Assembly: GCA_038246345.1 (NCBI GenBank)
Contig: JBBRWA010000004.1
Coordinates: 1-47,254 of the forward strand
Length of the DNA stretch: 47,254 bases
Direction: 5' to 3'
Source: M3007 sp038246345
GTDB lineage: Bacteria; Bacteroidota; Bacteroidia; Chitinophagales; Saprospiraceae
The stretch's first letter is position 1, and every line of letters begins with the position of its first letter. The position numbers and the translations under genes are program-made. The notes under the pieces are model-generated. The model did no database searches and had not been told where the DNA came from. It worked only from the letters and a program-made list of their open reading frames with translations. Positions 31,856 to 41,376 of the stretch are shown piece by piece.

Positions 31856-32563
31856 CTAGCACTCAATACCACCGGACTCAGAAAATCGCCATTTCCCGGA
31901 CAGCGTTTTTTGATAGGCATTTTTTGCCAGGTGTTCCATAAATGTACTGCGCGGAATGCCGCGTGCACCAAGGCTGCCCAAATGCTCGGTTTCAACCTGG
32001 CAATCAACGAGCCAGAACCCCATTTTTTCAAGGGCGCGTACCAGCGTGATAAACCCTGCTTTAGAGGCGTTGGGGACTTGGGCGAACATGCTTTCTCCAA
32101 AAAAAAGCTTTCCTATGCTAATACCATAAAGTCCACCCACCAGATCATCGCCTTGCCACACTTCTACACTGTGGGCCAAGCCACGTTGGTGCAATCGGGT
32201 ATAGCCTTCAATAAAGTCATCGTTGATCCAGGTGCCATCGTAGGGAGGGCGTTGCGTGGAGGCACAACTGCGCATAACCGCTTCAAAACAGGTGTCGAGC
32301 GTTACTGTGAACTTTTTTTGGTTGAAAATGGAACGCATGCTTTTGTGCACCTTCAATTCATGGGGGAACAGCACAAAACGTGGATCGGGCGCGTACCAAT
32401 AAAAATCGGAACCCTCCTGAAACCAGGGAAAAATGCCGTTGCAATAAGCCATCAAAAGCCGCGCTTCGCTCAGATCGCCACCCACTGCCAATAGCCCCGA
32501 CTCCTCCGCCAGTTCGGCTTGAGGAAATGAAGGATCATCCTTATTCAGCAGGAAAACAGGCAT
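31856..32563 (-). CDS. aat: Leucyl/phenylalanyl-tRNA-protein transferase
   Basis: 235 residues, normal length. Motifs: GLLAVGGDLSEARLLMAYCNGIFPW near the start, YWYAPDPRFVLFP, AYTRLHQRG-like EGYTRLHQRGLAHSVEVW, and GGLYGISIGKLFFGESMF. It transfers Leu or Phe from tRNA to proteins with basic N-termini, marking them for ClpS/ClpAP (N-end rule). The gene is convergent with the helicase gene, 51 bp apart. Confidence 0.97.
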   Translation of the reverse strand: MPVFLLNKDDPSFPQAELAEESGLLAVGGDLSEARLLMAYCNGIFPWFQEGSDFYWYAPDPRFVLFPHELKVHKSMRSIFNQKKFTVTLDTCFEAVMRSCASTQRPPYDGTWINDDFIEGYTRLHQRGLAHSVEVWQGDDLVGGLYGISIGKLFFGESMFAQVPNASKAGFITLVRALEKMGFWLVDCQVETEHLGSLGARGIPRSTFMEHLAKNAYQKTLSGKWRFSESGGIEC

Positions 32564-32719
32564 GGTGTATGTTTCTGGGTATCAAAAGCAGATTTGAGGC
32601 TAAATGGTTCAATCGGTCCCTAAAAAGGGGCGGAAAAATAGCATTTGTTCTTGAAATTGCTGCAATGGACATCTCTTGAAACAATAAGATTAATGTGTAA
32701 AATACATCAATTGCCTTCC

Positions 32720-33142
32720 CTACCCCTCCCCCTCCAAATCCAATATCCGTCCCCCACTGCGGTTCGATTTCTTCTCCGCTGTTTGTTTTTTAGCTTTCAA
32801 ACGTTTGATTACCACCGATTTCGGAACTTTGGTCGGCTTGCGCGGTTTGATTTTTTTGAGCGCTTTTTCCACATAGCGCAGCAGTTTCTCTTCTGCCAGG
32901 GTTTTATTCATCAGTTGCGAACGTTCGGTTTGATTGGTGACAGCCAGGATGCCTTCGCGGGATATTTTATTGGCTAAATTGTAAAAAACCAGCGCTTTTT
33001 CCTCCTCGTTCAGGGCATTGGAAGCTGCCACATCGAACAGGGCTTCGGCTTTGGTTTCCACCTTGTTCACGTTTTGACCGCCCTTGCCGCCCGATCGGGC
33101 AGTGCGGTAAGAGAGTTCTTGTTTGAGCAGTTCAACGTTCAT
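32720..33142 (-). CDS. arfB: Alternative ribosome-rescue release factor ArfB (YaeJ)
   Basis: 140 residues, typical of ArfB and lacking the codon-recognition domains of RF1/RF2. The catalytic GGQ is in RTARSGGKGGQNVNKVETKAEA (residue about 22), and the C-terminal tail is strongly basic (KKIKPRKPTKVPKSVVIKRLKAKKQ), which enters the empty mRNA channel of stalled ribosomes. It hydrolyses peptidyl-tRNA there. Same direction as aat, 156 bp upstream. Confidence 0.93.
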   Translation of the reverse strand: MNVELLKQELSYRTARSGGKGGQNVNKVETKAEALFDVAASNALNEEEKALVFYNLANKISREGILAVTNQTERSQLMNKTLAEEKLLRYVEKALKKIKPRKPTKVPKSVVIKRLKAKKQTAEKKSNRSGGRILDLEGEG

Positions 33143-33308
33143 TTAATGTGATAATTTGATAATTCGAGAATGTGATAATGGGGCGTAAGCTTGGTCATTG
33201 TTTTGTGTTGCTGCCTAACACGGGGAGGGGTTAAATGGTTTCAATTTCAAAAATAGGCGCGAAATTCCGGGTAATTTCCCAATTTTGAGCCGAAGCAGTC
33301 ATTGGAAT

Positions 33309-34919
33309 ATGAAAAAGAAAATAACACCTGCGGCGACTACAGCGCCGCCACCGAATGCCGACAGAATTTTCTGGGGTATCCTGGGCATCACCCTGGCAGC
33401 GGTGCTGTATGCCCGGCTGTCGTTGCTGGGCATACCACTGGAACGCGATGAAGGTGGCTACGCCTACATCGGGCAGCATCTGTTTGGCAATAAATTATTG
33501 TATTCCGACATGCTCGACATTAAGTTGCCGGGGCTGTATTTTTTGTACTGGCTTTTTAATCAATTGCCGGGCGGGCAGGAAAAAAGCATCCATCTGGGCC
33601 TGTTGCTGGTGCATGCCGGGGCACTGTACCTGTTTTTCAAATGGGCATGCCGGGCCTTTAATTTTCAGATTGCGGCTGTGGCCACCGCGCTTTTTTCGGT
33701 TTCGGCGCTGATGCCGGGGGTTTATGGGTTTGCGGCGCATGCGACACAACTGATCCTGTTACCTGTCATGGGAGCACTTATCCTATTGTGGGATAGTGTT
33801 AGATACCAGCAAGGTCTGCGGTTGGCCAACATTTTTGGGGCAGGTCTTTTGCTTGGCTTTGCCTTTACGGTGAAACAACCCGCTGTGGTTTTTATCCTTT
33901 TCTCCATTGGCGTATTGATGCTTGGCGAAGGGTCGTTTTTGCAAAAAATTGGCCGCTCCTTCGTGCTGGGAATAGCGTCCCTGATGCCCTTTTGCGCCAT
34001 TGCCGGCTATTTTTATGCGCAAGGCAGGTTTCACGATTTTTGGTTTTGGACATTCACCATGCCGACCGCTCAAACCGTCAGTGCTGACGACACGTTTTTT
34101 TACCTGAAAACCCTTGTGCCGCGTATGATTGGCAACCACGGTCTTTTTTGGGGGTTGGGTGTACTGTCCCTGGTCGTCTTGCCTTTCACCAACTTTCCAA
34201 AAGCGAGCAAGTGGTGGGCTGCCGGATTGTTATTGCTATCCATTCTTTCGGCTGGTATCGGCCTTGGATTTATGCCCCACTACTTCATTCCGGCCATTCC
34301 CTGGGCGGCACTGGGTATTGCAGCCGGTTTGTTTTGGGCGCTTGAAAAATATGCTTCCGGAAATAAAGCGCTGTACCCAACGCTTGCTGTATTGCTGATT
34401 TCCATTTCTGTTTTTTTGAATTTCGACTATTTTTTCAGGCCAGATTACCCTAAAATCATGGAAGCCTGCTACCCGTGGAATGGCTTCGCAGAAGCAAAAT
34501 CCGTTTCGATGGAACTAAAAAAACGCCTGAAACCTGGCGAAACAATTGCCATTCTTGGCTCCGAACCAGAAATTAATTATTATACCGGCACGGAGCACTG
34601 CTCTCCGCATTTGTTCATGTACCCGGTGATCCGCGAGCACCCGTTGAAAACGCAATTTCAGCAGCAATTCCTGCGCGATATTGTTGATTGCAACGCCGAA
34701 TATGTGGTGCTTACAGCCAGCGAAGCTTCCTGGATGCCCGGATTTGGTGAAACTCCTTTTTTCAAACGCGATATTTTCCCTAAAATCACCGAACGCTACG
34801 ACCTCATCGGACGCGCCAACATCGGCCAGATTCCCATGAACATCGTGTGGGATGAAGCATTGAAAACCCATAACCCACCGAAGTGTCCACCCATGTTTGT
34901 GTTCAAACGCAAACGCTAA
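33309..34919 (+). CDS. Multi-pass membrane protein of the PMT/ArnT-like glycosyltransferase class
   Basis: 536 residues from MKKKITPAATTAP; eight earlier in-frame residues are unlikely. A first helix (about 21-40) is followed by the acidic motif LERDEGGYAYIGQHL, matching the first periplasmic loop of GT39/GT83-like polyprenyl-dependent sugar transferases (catalytic Asp/Glu). About ten more helices follow, then a soluble C-terminal domain (EAKSVSMELKKRLKPGETIAILGSE). It would glycosylate a lipid or protein using a polyprenyl-linked sugar. The acceptor is unknown. Confidence 0.85.
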   Translation: MKKKITPAATTAPPPNADRIFWGILGITLAAVLYARLSLLGIPLERDEGGYAYIGQHLFGNKLLYSDMLDIKLPGLYFLYWLFNQLPGGQEKSIHLGLLLVHAGALYLFFKWACRAFNFQIAAVATALFSVSALMPGVYGFAAHATQLILLPVMGALILLWDSVRYQQGLRLANIFGAGLLLGFAFTVKQPAVVFILFSIGVLMLGEGSFLQKIGRSFVLGIASLMPFCAIAGYFYAQGRFHDFWFWTFTMPTAQTVSADDTFFYLKTLVPRMIGNHGLFWGLGVLSLVVLPFTNFPKASKWWAAGLLLLSILSAGIGLGFMPHYFIPAIPWAALGIAAGLFWALEKYASGNKALYPTLAVLLISISVFLNFDYFFRPDYPKIMEACYPWNGFAEAKSVSMELKKRLKPGETIAILGSEPEINYYTGTEHCSPHLFMYPVIREHPLKTQFQQQFLRDIVDCNAEYVVLTASEASWMPGFGETPFFKRDIFPKITERYDLIGRANIGQIPMNIVWDEALKTHNPPKCPPMFVFKRKR

Positions 34920-34944
34920 CGACAAACACCCAACGCTACACAAG

Positions 34945-35712
34945 ATGACAAAAGAAGAAAAAGCCCGTTTTGATGCTGCCGTGCTGGAGGAGGTAACGAA
35001 GATCATGACAACGGTGGCGACCGAGCAACAAAGACAATCGGCCAAGGCAATGGAATTGGCCATAAAAACTGCCCTGAAGGGGGTGGACAAGGCCAATGTG
35101 GCGCTGCAAAAGGCTCAGAAGGCGGTGATAAAGGAATTGGACGCAGCGCAAAAAGCTCGAGCCAAAGCAGAAAAAGAGGGTGAAAAAATGGCCAACGAAT
35201 ATTTTGCAGGCAAGCAAATAGAATTTAAGGAGGCAGTCCGCACCGAGCTGTTGCGGCAGCTCACGCGCCAGCACCTCGAAGCGGGTAAAACGTCCCGAGA
35301 CATTGCGAAATGGCTTGATGTTCCGAAGGATTTTGTTGACAACATCAACGAACTTTTGGGACGCGTTGCCAAATATTACCCGCCTAAACCCGAGCGCTTG
35401 CAACTAGAGGGCAATCCAACACTGCGCTATGAGGGCGAGGGCCGCGGCGGCACCATCTGGTTTGAAAGCCTCGACACAAAATTCAGTATGTGGTGGGAAT
35501 TTGCTGGTGGCGATGCGCTGGTCATCGTAGCCATCCCAACAGCCGCGCAATGGGAGGCAGAAACCAAGCTTCCGCTCGCGAAACGTATGGACACCCTTAC
35601 GTTCATGGGTGAGCAAATACTGGCCGACAAAGTCTCCAGTGGCGGGTCGTTTATTATTGGGGAGAATGTGATGACGTTTTATGCGGCAGCAAATCTAACA
35701 AACTGCCAATAA
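34945..35712 (+). CDS. Coiled-coil protein with helix-turn-helix-like segment, unknown
   Basis: 255 residues from MTKEEKARFDAAVLEEV, 25 bp after the membrane protein. Residues 1-95 are a long Ala/Lys/Glu/Gln-rich coiled coil. It is followed by LTRQHLEAGKTSRDIAKWLDVPKDFVDNI, which resembles the predicted recombination-like HTH of Rpn/transposase-associated (PDDEXK-type) proteins. The C-terminal 100 residues form a beta-rich domain (TLRYEGEGRGGTIWFE, FSMWWEFAGGDALVIVAIP). No known family assigned. Confidence 0.7.
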   Translation: MTKEEKARFDAAVLEEVTKIMTTVATEQQRQSAKAMELAIKTALKGVDKANVALQKAQKAVIKELDAAQKARAKAEKEGEKMANEYFAGKQIEFKEAVRTELLRQLTRQHLEAGKTSRDIAKWLDVPKDFVDNINELLGRVAKYYPPKPERLQLEGNPTLRYEGEGRGGTIWFESLDTKFSMWWEFAGGDALVIVAIPTAAQWEAETKLPLAKRMDTLTFMGEQILADKVSSGGSFIIGENVMTFYAAANLTNCQ

Positions 35713-35741
35713 TTGGCGTTATTATTTGAAACCTTTATCCC

Positions 35742-36371
35742 ATGAAAATCACCCTCCTCACCCTGCTCTCCTGCACCGCCCTCTGCGCCATTTCAAGCTC
35801 CAGCCCAGCCAAAAGCCCGCCGCTGCCCGATTTCCAAAACGGCGACCTCATTTTCCAAACATCCCTGTCCAGCCAAAGCAAAGCCATTCAAGCCGCCAGC
35901 AAATCAGCCTATTCCCATTGTGGCATCATCTTCCAGGAAAAGGGCAATTTTTATGTGTACGAAGCCATACAGCCCGTATCGACAACGCCGCTGAAAAAGT
36001 GGATCGCGAGAGGAAAAGGAGGGCACTACGTCGTCAAGCGATTGAAAGATCATGAAAAAGTGTTGACGCCTGCGTTACTTGAAAACATGAAGCGCATCGG
36101 CCAGCAATTCAAAGGCAAAAACTACGACCTGACTTTTGAGTGGAGCGACAAAAAAATCTACTGCTCCGAGCTGATCTGGAAAATATACCAACGCACCACA
36201 GGCCTCGAAATCGGCAAGCTGCAAAAGCTCCGCGATTTTGATTTGAGCGACCCCGCCGTCAAGCAGAAGATGAAGGAGCGCTATGGCAACAAGATTCCCT
36301 TGGATGAGCTGGTTATTTCACCGGGCGCTATGTTTGAAAGTGCGCTGCTGTTCACGGTGCAGTCAAATTAG
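35742..36371 (+). CDS. YiiX/YebB-like permuted papain-fold amidase (NlpC/P60 superfamily, C92 type)
   Basis: 209 residues with a signal peptide (MKITLLTLLSCTALCAIS). The permuted NlpC/P60 fold begins with NGDLIFQTSLSSQSKAI; SAYSHCGIIF provides the His, and IYCSELIWKIYQ the Cys plus Glu. This is the usual order for YiiX enzymes, where His precedes Cys. It probably cleaves an amide or lipid ester in the periplasm. Confidence 0.88.
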   Translation: MKITLLTLLSCTALCAISSSSPAKSPPLPDFQNGDLIFQTSLSSQSKAIQAASKSAYSHCGIIFQEKGNFYVYEAIQPVSTTPLKKWIARGKGGHYVVKRLKDHEKVLTPALLENMKRIGQQFKGKNYDLTFEWSDKKIYCSELIWKIYQRTTGLEIGKLQKLRDFDLSDPAVKQKMKERYGNKIPLDELVISPGAMFESALLFTVQSN

Positions 36372-36493
36372 GACAATTCAATCCTGGCACTTACTCCAAA
36401 ATCTCTCCAAAATTTGTCCCCACCTTTGCAGCGTTCTTTCACTAAAACTAGATACGGTTTTACTCCACCCGTTACCGCTGTTGCTTCAAGCTT

Positions 36494-38920
36494 ATGATAA
36501 TAGTACATTCCCACGCTCCCCTTCCCCTGTTCCTTCTCGCCTTTTTCACGGCAACAGCACTCTTTTCCCAAAACACCGCCGCAACCATTTCCGGCAAAAT
36601 CATGGATAAAGCGCAGAACAAAGCCCTGTCCTACGCTACCGTGCTCCTGAAAACAGCTAAAGACAGTGCTTTCGTCGTTGGAGGGCTAACAGATGAAACA
36701 GGCTTCTTTTCCTTTTCCGACCTAAAACCGGGCGATTACCTGCTGGAAAGCGCGTTCTTGGGCTATCAAACCCACAAACAAACCGTCCTCATCGGACGCC
36801 TGAGCAGTTTTTTGGATTTGGGCGCCATTGCCATGGCAGAAAACAGCCAGGACTTGAACGAATTGCTGGTGCAAGCCAAAAAAGATGAAGTATCAGCGCA
36901 GATGGACAAAAAATCCTATTCCGTTGCCGAGAATATCAGCCAAAGCGGCGGCTCAGTGCTGCAGGCCATGAGTAATTTGCCCAGCGTAACCGTGTCGCAA
37001 GATGGCAAGGTGCAACTGCGCGGCAGCGATAAAATAACCGTTTTGATTGACGGGAAACAAACCGCTTTGACGGGTTTCGACTCCCAAAAAGGGCTCGACA
37101 ACCTCCCGGCATCCTCCATCGAACGCATAGAAATAATCAACAACCCCTCGTCTAAATACGATGCTAATGGCAATGCGGGCATCATCAACATTGTGTTCAA
37201 AAAGAACAATAAGGACGGCTTCAACGGGAAATTCGGGATGAGCACTGGCCTCGGCGCTTTGTTGATTAAAAAAGAGAACCTGCCGACCATCAGGCCGCAG
37301 TTTCAATACACCCCTAAATTTAACCCTTCACTATCGCTGAATTACCGCAAAGACAAGTTCAATGTGTACCTGCAAAGCGATTGGCTGTACACCCAAACCC
37401 TGAACAAAAACGAGTTCTCCACCCGGTTTTACGATACGGGCGAAGTCATTTACCAGCAAGTAAAACGCAACAGAACCACCGATTACAGCACGGCAAAAAC
37501 GGGCGTTGATTATGAATTTAATGCGCACAACACCATATCCGTCTCGGGCTTGTTCAACCGCGAAAAAATAGACGATAAGGGTGACAACCCTTATTTTCTC
37601 AACGACTTTTCCAACCGCTACCGGCTCTGGCAATTTGTAGAAGACGAGGTGAAATACACGGCTTCAGCTACCCTCGCCTTTGTGCACAAATTCCAGCAAC
37701 CCGGCCATTTTTTCAACATCAACAGCAATTACTACTTTCACCGGGAAGACGAGCGATACGACTTTACCAATATCCTGCCCACTTCAACCGGAATCGATGC
37801 CTTTAAACTCTTGTCAGACGAGCATGTGTTCGACCTGAATGGCGACTACGTAAAGCCGCTCAGCCAGGGTCGCCTTGAAACGGGATTCAAGCTTAGAAGG
37901 CGCAACATTCCCACCAACATGCAGTTTTTCGCAGGGCAAAATTCGCCAATTGATGTCAATGCCGGCGGCTGGGCCGAGTACAAGGAAATCATACCCGCGA
38001 TTTATGGCAACTATGTTTTTGAAACCCGGCGTTTTGAATGGGAGGCGGGCATCCGGCTGGAATATGTCAAGGTTGATTACGCTGTAAACCCCAACCACAA
38101 TACCTATAAAAGTGATGGATACGCGTACACGCAGCCTTTCCCGACCCTGCGCTTTACCTATAAAGTAAATGACTACAACAAACTGTCCTTCTTTTTTAAC
38201 CGCCGTGTAGATAGGCCAAACGAGGTGGATATCCGTATTTTTCCCAAGTACGATGAACCGGAATTGATCAAAGTGGGCAATCCTGGGCTGAAACCGCAGT
38301 TTACCAACAGCCTTGAATTGGGCTATAAAAATATCATGCAACAAGGCAGTTTTTACGCATCAGCCTACCACCGCATCATCGACGGCACCATCACACGTAT
38401 TGCCACCCAGGTGACGGGCAGCATTCCGTTGTACAACGTTTTTCAAAATGCAGGGCGCAGCTACAACACGGGCTTGGAGTTGATTTTTCAGCAAAATCCA
38501 GCGAAATGGATCAACTACACGCTCAGTGCCAATGTATATCAAAACACCATTGATGCCTTCACGGTCACCAATCTATACCCAGTGCCCAGCATCTTTGCTG
38601 CGGAAAAACAGGCGCAGGTTTCCGGTAATGTCAAATTGAGCAGTTTGCTGCACCTGCCCAAAGGCTTTGAAGTCCAGGTTTCTGCGGTTTATTTAGCGCC
38701 GGATATCATTCCGCAGGGCCGGATAGAAAGTCGTTACGCAGTAGACTTGGGTATAAAAAAGAGCCTGCAAAAAGGTCGTGGGGAACTGTTCCTGAATGCC
38801 AGCGATATTTTCAACACCATGCAAATAAGGAAGGAAATTACGGGGGCTACTTTCAGGATAGAAAGTGCTGAATACTATGAAACGCAAGTGATCCGCTTGG
38901 GGTACAGCTACAAATTTTGA
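36494..38920 (+). CDS. TonB-dependent outer-membrane receptor with CarboxypepD-like N-domain
   Basis: 808 residues. Signal peptide (LPLFLLAFFTATALFSQ), then a carboxypeptidase-regulatory-like domain (TISGKIMDKAQNKALSYATV, about 32-115). The plug follows: MDKKSYSVAENISQSGGSVLQAM, then SSIERIEIINNPSSKYDANGNAGIINIV. An outer-membrane beta-barrel (OMP_b-brl_3 type) fills the rest and ends in an aromatic residue (LGYSYKF), the usual C-terminal barrel signal. It lacks the long SusC N-extension and has no SusD neighbour, so a metal, peptide or small ligand is as likely as a glycan. Confidence 0.93.
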   Translation: MIIVHSHAPLPLFLLAFFTATALFSQNTAATISGKIMDKAQNKALSYATVLLKTAKDSAFVVGGLTDETGFFSFSDLKPGDYLLESAFLGYQTHKQTVLIGRLSSFLDLGAIAMAENSQDLNELLVQAKKDEVSAQMDKKSYSVAENISQSGGSVLQAMSNLPSVTVSQDGKVQLRGSDKITVLIDGKQTALTGFDSQKGLDNLPASSIERIEIINNPSSKYDANGNAGIINIVFKKNNKDGFNGKFGMSTGLGALLIKKENLPTIRPQFQYTPKFNPSLSLNYRKDKFNVYLQSDWLYTQTLNKNEFSTRFYDTGEVIYQQVKRNRTTDYSTAKTGVDYEFNAHNTISVSGLFNREKIDDKGDNPYFLNDFSNRYRLWQFVEDEVKYTASATLAFVHKFQQPGHFFNINSNYYFHREDERYDFTNILPTSTGIDAFKLLSDEHVFDLNGDYVKPLSQGRLETGFKLRRRNIPTNMQFFAGQNSPIDVNAGGWAEYKEIIPAIYGNYVFETRRFEWEAGIRLEYVKVDYAVNPNHNTYKSDGYAYTQPFPTLRFTYKVNDYNKLSFFFNRRVDRPNEVDIRIFPKYDEPELIKVGNPGLKPQFTNSLELGYKNIMQQGSFYASAYHRIIDGTITRIATQVTGSIPLYNVFQNAGRSYNTGLELIFQQNPAKWINYTLSANVYQNTIDAFTVTNLYPVPSIFAAEKQAQVSGNVKLSSLLHLPKGFEVQVSAVYLAPDIIPQGRIESRYAVDLGIKKSLQKGRGELFLNASDIFNTMQIRKEITGATFRIESAEYYETQVIRLGYSYKF

Positions 38921-38976
38921 TCCCACTACTGGACATTTCTAATTATGCCAAACTTCGTGTCCGTTACGCGCAAAAA

Positions 38977-39080
38977 AATTCTCACACAACGCCACAAAGC
39001 CACAACGACGCGCTGCTATTGACCTAAATACTCGGAAGCGCTAAGAGCGAAGCCTTTTCGTTGTGGCGTTGTGGGAGATT
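38977..39080. repeat. Inverted repeat with arms of 8-bp CACAACGC units, differing by one unit
   Basis: The left arm 38977-39008 reads CACAACGC, CACAAAGC, CACAACGA after AATTCTCA. The right arm 39057-39080 reads, in reverse complement, AATCTCC, CACAACGC, CACAACGA. The right arm is one 8-bp unit shorter. The loop is about 48 nt. It lies between the receptor stop and the convergent acyltransferase stop, where it can act as a transcription terminator. Confidence 0.8.
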
Positions 39081-39102
39081 TTTTTTGGTAGTAAGGCTTT
39101 TA

Positions 39103-40659
39103 TCATTTCTCCTGCTGCAACATATCCAGCGTACTCGGCGGCAGTTCCGTAATATCCAATATCATCAGACCATCCAGGCAGTTCGAGAAATTGGGATCCA
39201 CATTGAAGGCGATGAACTTGGCGTTCTGCCGCAGGTATTGGCGGAACAACACAGGCACCGAAAAATGCGCGGGTTCCATGCTTTCCACCAGTGCATCCAG
39301 CGCATCAAATTGGCCATTCAGGCTTTCAGCCAACAGGCCCGTATCCACCGCCTTTATTTTAGGTCGAAAATGTTTTCTGGGTTCCACCAGTTTGGCGAGT
39401 TTTTTATCGAAGAAGAACCTTTTTACAAATTCCACAATGACGCCTTTGGAAACCTCCGAATAGTCCTTACTGATGCTCACCGGCCCGATCAAGTATCGGT
39501 AACGGGGATTGGCAACCAAAAAGTGCAGTATCCCTTTCCAAAGCAGGAAAAGTGGCAATCGGTGTTTTTGGTATTCCGGCACCACATAGGTGCGACCCAG
39601 CTCAATGGTTTCACGCAGCACCGGGTGAAAGCCTTTTTTCATTTTGAACAAACTGCTGGTATAGAAGCCATTCACGCCAAATCGTTCAAAAATATGGTCG
39701 CCTTCGCCCAGGCGGTAGCCGCCCACCAATTGTTGCTTGTTGCGATCCCAGATGATCAACTGGAGGTAGTACATGTCGTATTCGTCCATATCGCGGGGTT
39801 TCCCGGTGCCTTCACCTACGGCACGGAAGGTCATTTCCCGGAGCCGGGCGATTTCAAACAAGGTATGCGGCAGGGCCATAAACGGCGCGACAAACACGTC
39901 GAACGCTCCCCGGGTAGCCACTTTGCGGGAAGGCGGCAAGGCACCAATTTCGGCGGCAATAATGGCTGCATCTACGGGTTCGGCTAAGGGCTGCATTTTC
40001 GCTGGCTTGCTGCCGCTGAACAATTCCGGGCGAACATCGAAGGACGAACCGAGCGAGAATATTTTGGCTTGTAAAAACTTGCCCCACAACCGGTTCTTTT
40101 TGAAGGAATCGATGTCCTTGGTTGCAATGGTATTGCCCACGCGTACACTGACATGCGCATTGTCGCCCATGAGCTGGAAGGGCAATCCTGGCATCGCCCG
40201 GCGCAACAAATTTCCCGCTTTGCGCGCCGCCTGCAAGTGTACGGGCGTGATGGGCAGCTCTAGTCGCCGCAATTGGCGCAGCACCTGATTGCGCAGCACA
40301 TTGTTCCCCAAATGGCTTAAAGGGTTGTCGGAGAAATTGAGCACCAGTACCACAACCAGCCCATCATCGACGCCCTTTTTTAGCTTTTTGATCCAATTCT
40401 TGGTGAAAAAGGCGTTTTCAAGCTTCCCCCCTTTTGGCTGAATAATATGACCACGCAAGGCTTTTGGCGGAACAGCCGGGTAAGGGTACAAAAGCCGCAC
40501 ATGCTTAAAATGCTCTTCCAACAAGGAGAGCATAATCTGTCCGTCCAGGCCGGGCAGCAGTTGGTTGCAGACAAAAATGGATCCACCTCCTTTAAGTAGT
40601 AGTTTGCGATCATAGTCGCCCACTTCTACTGTTACACGGGGATTTAAACCGATAGCCAT
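39103..40659 (-). CDS. Two-domain lipid acyltransferase, OlsF-like, with degenerate N-terminal active site
   Basis: 518 residues from MAIGLNPRVTVEV; 15 upstream in-frame residues are left out. The C-terminal half is a GNAT/hemolysin-type N-acyltransferase (EIARLREMTFRAVGEGTGKPRDMDEYD, IIWDRNKQQLVGGYRLGEG, ELGRTYVVPEYQ). The N-terminal half is PlsC-like. This arrangement is known from OlsF, which makes ornithine lipid, and from glycine-lipid enzymes of Bacteroidetes. In the N-domain the usual NHxxxxD reads VCNQLLPGLDG: the catalytic His is Gln. The following FPSG/EGxR-type region is also changed (YPYPAVPPK). The O-acyl step may therefore be lost or performed elsewhere. Domain order is certain, chemistry inferred. 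Confidence 0.8.
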   Translation of the reverse strand: MAIGLNPRVTVEVGDYDRKLLLKGGGSIFVCNQLLPGLDGQIMLSLLEEHFKHVRLLYPYPAVPPKALRGHIIQPKGGKLENAFFTKNWIKKLKKGVDDGLVVVLVLNFSDNPLSHLGNNVLRNQVLRQLRRLELPITPVHLQAARKAGNLLRRAMPGLPFQLMGDNAHVSVRVGNTIATKDIDSFKKNRLWGKFLQAKIFSLGSSFDVRPELFSGSKPAKMQPLAEPVDAAIIAAEIGALPPSRKVATRGAFDVFVAPFMALPHTLFEIARLREMTFRAVGEGTGKPRDMDEYDMYYLQLIIWDRNKQQLVGGYRLGEGDHIFERFGVNGFYTSSLFKMKKGFHPVLRETIELGRTYVVPEYQKHRLPLFLLWKGILHFLVANPRYRYLIGPVSISKDYSEVSKGVIVEFVKRFFFDKKLAKLVEPRKHFRPKIKAVDTGLLAESLNGQFDALDALVESMEPAHFSVPVLFRQYLRQNAKFIAFNVDPNFSNCLDGLMILDITELPPSTLDMLQQEK

Positions 40660-40749
40660 ATTGTTTTCAATTTGGATGCCACAAATAAACAGCACCGATG
40701 CCATTCATTATCAAATTACCCCATTATCAAATTATCAAATTTCCCCCAA

Positions 40750-41376
40750 TTAGTCCATTGTCTGCACAAGGTGTACCAACCCATCCACTATAAATTGCAC
40801 CCCGATCGCAATCACGAGAAAACCCATAATGCGCGCAATAGCATTCAGGCCCCCGGCACCGAACATCTTAAACAGGAAAGGCGCCACGCGAAGGCAAGCC
40901 CACACCAATACCGCAACGGCAAGAATCGCGGCCATAATATAGACACGTTCGTTCCAACCAGGGTGCTGGTTGTATTGGGTAATGAGGTATGAAATAGAGC
41001 CTGGCCCCGACAACAGCGGCATCGCCATGGGCGAAAAGGCGATGTCGGTACGTTCGGCAGTTTGTTTTTCAGCGCCTTTGTCGTATCCCCGGCGTTTGGC
41101 GAAGCTGCCCGACATGAGCCCAAACCCGCTGATAAGCAAAGTCATGCCGCCCGCAATGCGCAAGGCATGAATGGTAAGCCCAAAAAAACTGAGAATATAA
41201 TTGCCTGCAACGAAAAAACTGAGCAGTATCAGCAGAAAATAAACGCTTGTTTGCAAAGCGATTTTGTTTCGCTCCGGACGCGGACGATCTCCGGTGAGGG
41301 CTACATACACCGGAATAGCGCCAGGCGGGTCAACAATCGAAAAAAGGGAAAACAGGGTTGCGAGGAAAAATTCCAT
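40750..41376 (-). CDS. MarC/YchE family integral membrane protein
   Basis: 208 residues with six hydrophobic segments, the standard MarC size. Motifs: LFSLFSIVDPPGAIPVYVALT in helix 1, IAGGMTLLISGFGLM, and AFSPMAMPLLSGPGSISYLI, the second proline-rich half of the repeat. MarC proteins are inner-membrane proteins whose substrate is poorly defined; some homologues transport amino acids. It is 90 bp upstream of the acyltransferase gene on the same strand. Confidence 0.93.
   Translation of the reverse strand: MEFFLATLFSLFSIVDPPGAIPVYVALTGDRPRPERNKIALQTSVYFLLILLSFFVAGNYILSFFGLTIHALRIAGGMTLLISGFGLMSGSFAKRRGYDKGAEKQTAERTDIAFSPMAMPLLSGPGSISYLITQYNQHPGWNERVYIMAAILAVAVLVWACLRVAPFLFKMFGAGGLNAIARIMGFLVIAIGVQFIVDGLVHLVQTMD

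Noticed and set aside
33143..33180. Repeated GATAATTTGATAAT words, also near 40705 in reverse
   Set aside because: They resemble each other but do not form a local hairpin or a defined element; too simple in sequence to interpret.
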